Shown: positions 62,820 through 64,000 of the stretch, in pieces
How positions within the stretch are numbered: position 1 is the first letter of the stretch
Layout of the letters: every line of letters starts with the position of its first letter
From: Tolypothrix sp. PCC 7910
GTDB taxonomy: Bacteria > Cyanobacteriota > Cyanobacteriia > Cyanobacteriales > Nostocaceae
NCBI RefSeq assembly: GCF_011769525.1
Contig: NZ_CP050440.1
Location: 7,240,001 to 7,304,000, forward strand
Direction: 5' to 3'
Length of the DNA stretch: 64,000 nucleotides
Notes under the pieces: generated by a model
Seen by the model: the letters and a program-made list of their open reading frames with translations, nothing else
Told to the model about the DNA's origin: nothing
The model's database searches: none
Position numbers and translations under genes: made by a program

Positions 62820-62916
62820 CGCGCAGACAAGGATTTGTAGACGCGGAGCGGCTTCCCGAAGGGTACCCTGACTAAAGGTTTTGGAGACCCTGGTGCTGCC
62901 GTTACACCATCTGTGC
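62820..62916 (-). tRNA. trnW-CCA: tRNA-Trp (CCA) with T-loop insertion, array position 5
   Basis: Acceptor GCACAGA/TCTGCGC (one mismatch), anticodon stem AGGGT/ACCTT, loop CTCCAAA (CCA), discriminator G as required by TrpRS. T-stem CAGGG/CCTTG is intact; the loop (62833-62865) has 33 bases instead of 7. Confidence 0.87.
62833..62865. repeat. Dispersed repeat in the T-loop of tRNA-Trp
   Basis: Contains GTAGACGCGGAGCGGCTTCC then CGAAGGGTA, with CTTCCCGAAG palindromic core. Confidence 0.8.
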
Positions 62917-62922
62917 ATTTGG

Positions 62923-62994
62923 TCGCAGCGGCGAGATTTGAACTCGCATACTCTCGGTTATGAGCCGAGTACCTTACTTTTAGGTGACACTGCA
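62923..62994 (-). tRNA. trnM-CAU: tRNA-Met (CAU), array position 4
   Basis: Anticodon stem CTCGG/CCGAG, loop CTCATAA (CAT). Acceptor TGCAGTG/CGCTGCG with two G-T pairs, discriminator A and an encoded CCA. Not the initiator type. Confidence 0.87.
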
Positions 62995-63002
62995 ACGTTT
63001 GG

Positions 63003-63074
63003 AGTCCGAGGTGGGAATTGAACCCACGATGATTGATTTTGCAGACCAACGCCTTACCACTTGGCTACTCGGAC
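63003..63074 (-). tRNA. trnC-GCA: tRNA-Cys (GCA), array position 3
   Basis: Anticodon stem TTGGT/ATCAA, loop CTGCAAA (GCA). Acceptor GTCCGAG/CTCGGAC; discriminator T, the usual CysRS element (U73). Confidence 0.93.
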
Positions 63075-63082
63075 ATTTTTAG

Positions 63083-63157
63083 AAGCCTCGACGGGAGTTG
63101 CACCCGCTTCTCTGTGACTGAGAATCAGAGCGACTTAATCTACTCGTCCACAAGGCT
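63083..63157 (-). tRNA. trnE-CUC: tRNA with Glu anticodon CUC, degenerate, array position 2
   Basis: By alignment with the tRNA-Gln(CUG) of this array, the anticodon stem is TCTGA/TCACA with one mismatch, and the loop is TTCTCAG (CTC). The T-loop begins TG instead of TT (TGCAACT). Acceptor AGCCTTG/CGAGGCT starts with A. It looks derived from the tRNA-Gln gene. Confidence 0.65.
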
Positions 63158-63163
63158 ACAAGG

Positions 63164-63238
63164 CGGGGATGACGAGACTTGAACTCGCGACTTCCTGTTC
63201 GACAGACAGGCACTCTTAACCAACTGAGTTACACCCCC
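63164..63238 (-). tRNA. trnD-GUC: tRNA-Asp (GUC), array position 1 (first transcribed)
   Basis: Acceptor GGGGGTG/CATCCCC, anticodon stem CCTGT/ACAGG, loop CTGTCGA (GTC), discriminator G as required for AspRS. It lies about 80 bases downstream of the likely transcription start. Confidence 0.94.
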
Positions 63239-63324
63239 ACATTGGGTGGCAATTATTTAGTTTTCATGGTTCAGAGGTGTTAGCGTTGTGCCTTTTGCAG
63301 AGGCTCTTTTGCTTCACTACATTT

Positions 63325-63353
63325 ATACTACACAAATACTACAAAAGTGTCAA
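63325..63353 (-). promoter_or_regulatory. Near-consensus sigma-70 promoter of the tRNA array
   Basis: On the minus strand TTGACA (63353-63348) and TAGTAT (63330-63325) are 17 bases apart. Transcription would start near 63318 and run into tRNA-Asp. It is one of the strongest promoter-like sequences in the window. Confidence 0.8.
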
Positions 63354-63365
63354 GGGTATACTACA
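63325..63365. promoter_or_regulatory. Three ATACTACA repeats at the array promoter
   Basis: ATACTACA (TGTAGTAT on the minus strand) occurs at 63325-63332, 63336-63343 and 63358-63365. The first overlaps the -10 box, the second lies in the spacer and the third lies upstream of the -35. A fourth, inverted copy is at 63480-63487. This looks like an operator set. Confidence 0.55.
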
Positions 63366-63492
63366 AATTTTTTTTCGAGGGTGAGAGGGCAGTATTATGT
63401 AATCGCTGTATGGCTATCTCTCACTGGGTTTAAGGGAACTAGTTCAATACAGTTGCGATGAAAAATTGAATCGTGTTCTTGTAGTATGTCCG

Positions 63493-63532
63493 AAAAAAGA
63501 AAGCAGAAGAAGAATCTCTCCCTCTGCTTTCT
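63493..63532 (-). terminator. Terminator of the HNH gene
   Basis: A 10-base perfect stem (AGAAAGCAGA/TCTGCTTTCT, 63498-63532) followed on the minus strand by six T. It separates the HNH gene from the array promoter. Confidence 0.8.
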
Positions 63533-63590
63533 CTTCTTCCTCTGCTGCCTCAATGAAGAGATATCTTAACCAAACGGTATTAGGAGTGAA

Positions 63591-64000
63591 TTACTCATTC
63601 TCAGTGAGGCGTTGTGCATTCCAAAACTGTTCTGCAAATGCAACAGCTGGGTGAATTGGAGCTTTGGGTTTGGTTTTAAGTACCATTCCTGCTTCATGTG
63701 GTAGGCGATCGCTCTTAGTTGAGTTGCAACGTTCACAAGCTGTAACAACGTTATTCCAGGTATGCTGACCACCTTTAGAACGGGGAATTACATGGTCGAG
63801 GGTGAGACGCTTAGTGCTTCCACAGTATTGGCAGGTGTGTCCATCACGTTTGAGTACTTCACGTCTATTTACAGGTGGTACTTTCCAATGACGTTCAGGA
63901 TTGCCAAATGTTAGACGAATGTGTTCGGGAACTTGTAGTACGAAGCTAGGAGAGCGAACTTCCCAAAGCTTAGTACTGCCAAACTCTAGTGATTCTGCCT
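63591..64000 (-). CDS. HNH endonuclease, cut by window edge
   Basis: The frame runs from the window edge at 64000 to a TAA at 63591 (about 136 residues seen; the N-terminus is outside). The HNH domain is complete: REVLKRDGHTCQYCG, LTLDHVIPRSKGG, NVVTACERCN. The four cysteines bind a structural zinc, and the DH of LTLDHV and the N of TWNNV give the catalytic HNH residues. The flanks, EVRSPSFVLQVPEHIRLTFG and HPAVAFAEQFW, match the common cyanobacterial HNH protein family. It lies upstream of the tRNA array on the same strand, separated by a terminator. Whether it has any link to the array's mobility or to cleavage of RNA or DNA is unproven. Confidence 0.9.
   Translation of the reverse strand, partial: AESLEFGSTKLWEVRSPSFVLQVPEHIRLTFGNPERHWKVPPVNRREVLKRDGHTCQYCGSTKRLTLDHVIPRSKGGQHTWNNVVTACERCNSTKSDRLPHEAGMVLKTKPKAPIHPAVAFAEQFWNAQRLTENE

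Noticed and set aside
62124-62865. Introns in the tRNA T-loops
   Set aside because: The extra sequences are only about 19-26 bases, lack group I or II intron features and match dispersed repeats. They are not in the anticodon loop, where tRNA introns normally occur.

Overview
The window is chromosomal-type DNA from a filamentous, heterocyst-type cyanobacterium (Nostoc/Anabaena/Calothrix group). The evidence is dense HIP1 octamers (GCGATCGC), heptameric CCCCART-type tandem repeats, small photosynthetic genes (petG, psbX, ycf66), a cyanobacterial SufR/SufBCDS locus, a cyAbrB regulator and a hormogonium polysaccharide (hps) locus. Genus and species cannot be fixed from the sequence alone.

Layout: 1-13.9 kb is mixed housekeeping and accessory DNA: two Uma2-type nuclease genes, an SH3 protein, a DUF3370 protein, a pyroglutamyl-peptidase-like protein, hisH, rsmD, petG, a membrane-anchored cytochrome c (CytM type), a parvulin isomerase, a methyltransferase, an ABC exporter and a PD-(D/E)XK-like protein. 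14.0-19.9 kb is the iron-sulfur assembly locus sufBCDS, divergent from the repressor gene sufR, with two SufR-type operators between them. 20-28 kb holds another Uma2 gene, the cytochrome c maturation gene ccsB/ccsA, a DUF3352 protein, an unusual receiver-HlyD fusion protein and a chorismate lyase for plastoquinone synthesis. 28.3-41.4 kb holds tRNA-Leu(GAG), accC, yggT, psbX-ycf66, two short TolB-like lipoproteins, sdhB, a cyAbrB regulator with a very long leader, a CPBP protease, a P-loop kinase, htpG and rpmB. 42.3-54.2 kb is an hps-type cluster: hpsA, pseudopilins hpsB/hpsC/hpsD-like, four family-2 glycosyltransferases and a last pseudopilin. 54.3-60.4 kb holds a DUF2064 enzyme, a DUF58/SpoIIM/membrane/RDD group and a 2H-phosphoesterase-like protein.

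60.6-63.24 kb is the most striking region. It is a tightly packed array of 28 recognisable tRNA genes plus two decayed tRNA-like stretches, all on the minus strand. One near-consensus sigma-70 promoter at 63.35 kb probably reads the array, and an HNH endonuclease gene lies just upstream. The anticodons cover 19 amino acids; only Ile lacks a clear gene. Four tRNAs (Arg-ACG, Ser-GCU, Tyr, Trp) are interrupted inside the T-loop by short dispersed repeats, and four tRNAs with Leu anticodons lack the usual long variable arm. Large tRNA arrays of this kind are known from Anabaena PCC 7120 and relatives; the T-loop insertions and the repeated operator-like motif at the promoter deserve attention here.

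Small mobile or repeated DNA is scattered throughout: a palindrome built on AGACGCGATTAATCGCGTCT (four copies), short tandem repeats, and a repeat inserted in frame inside sufD.
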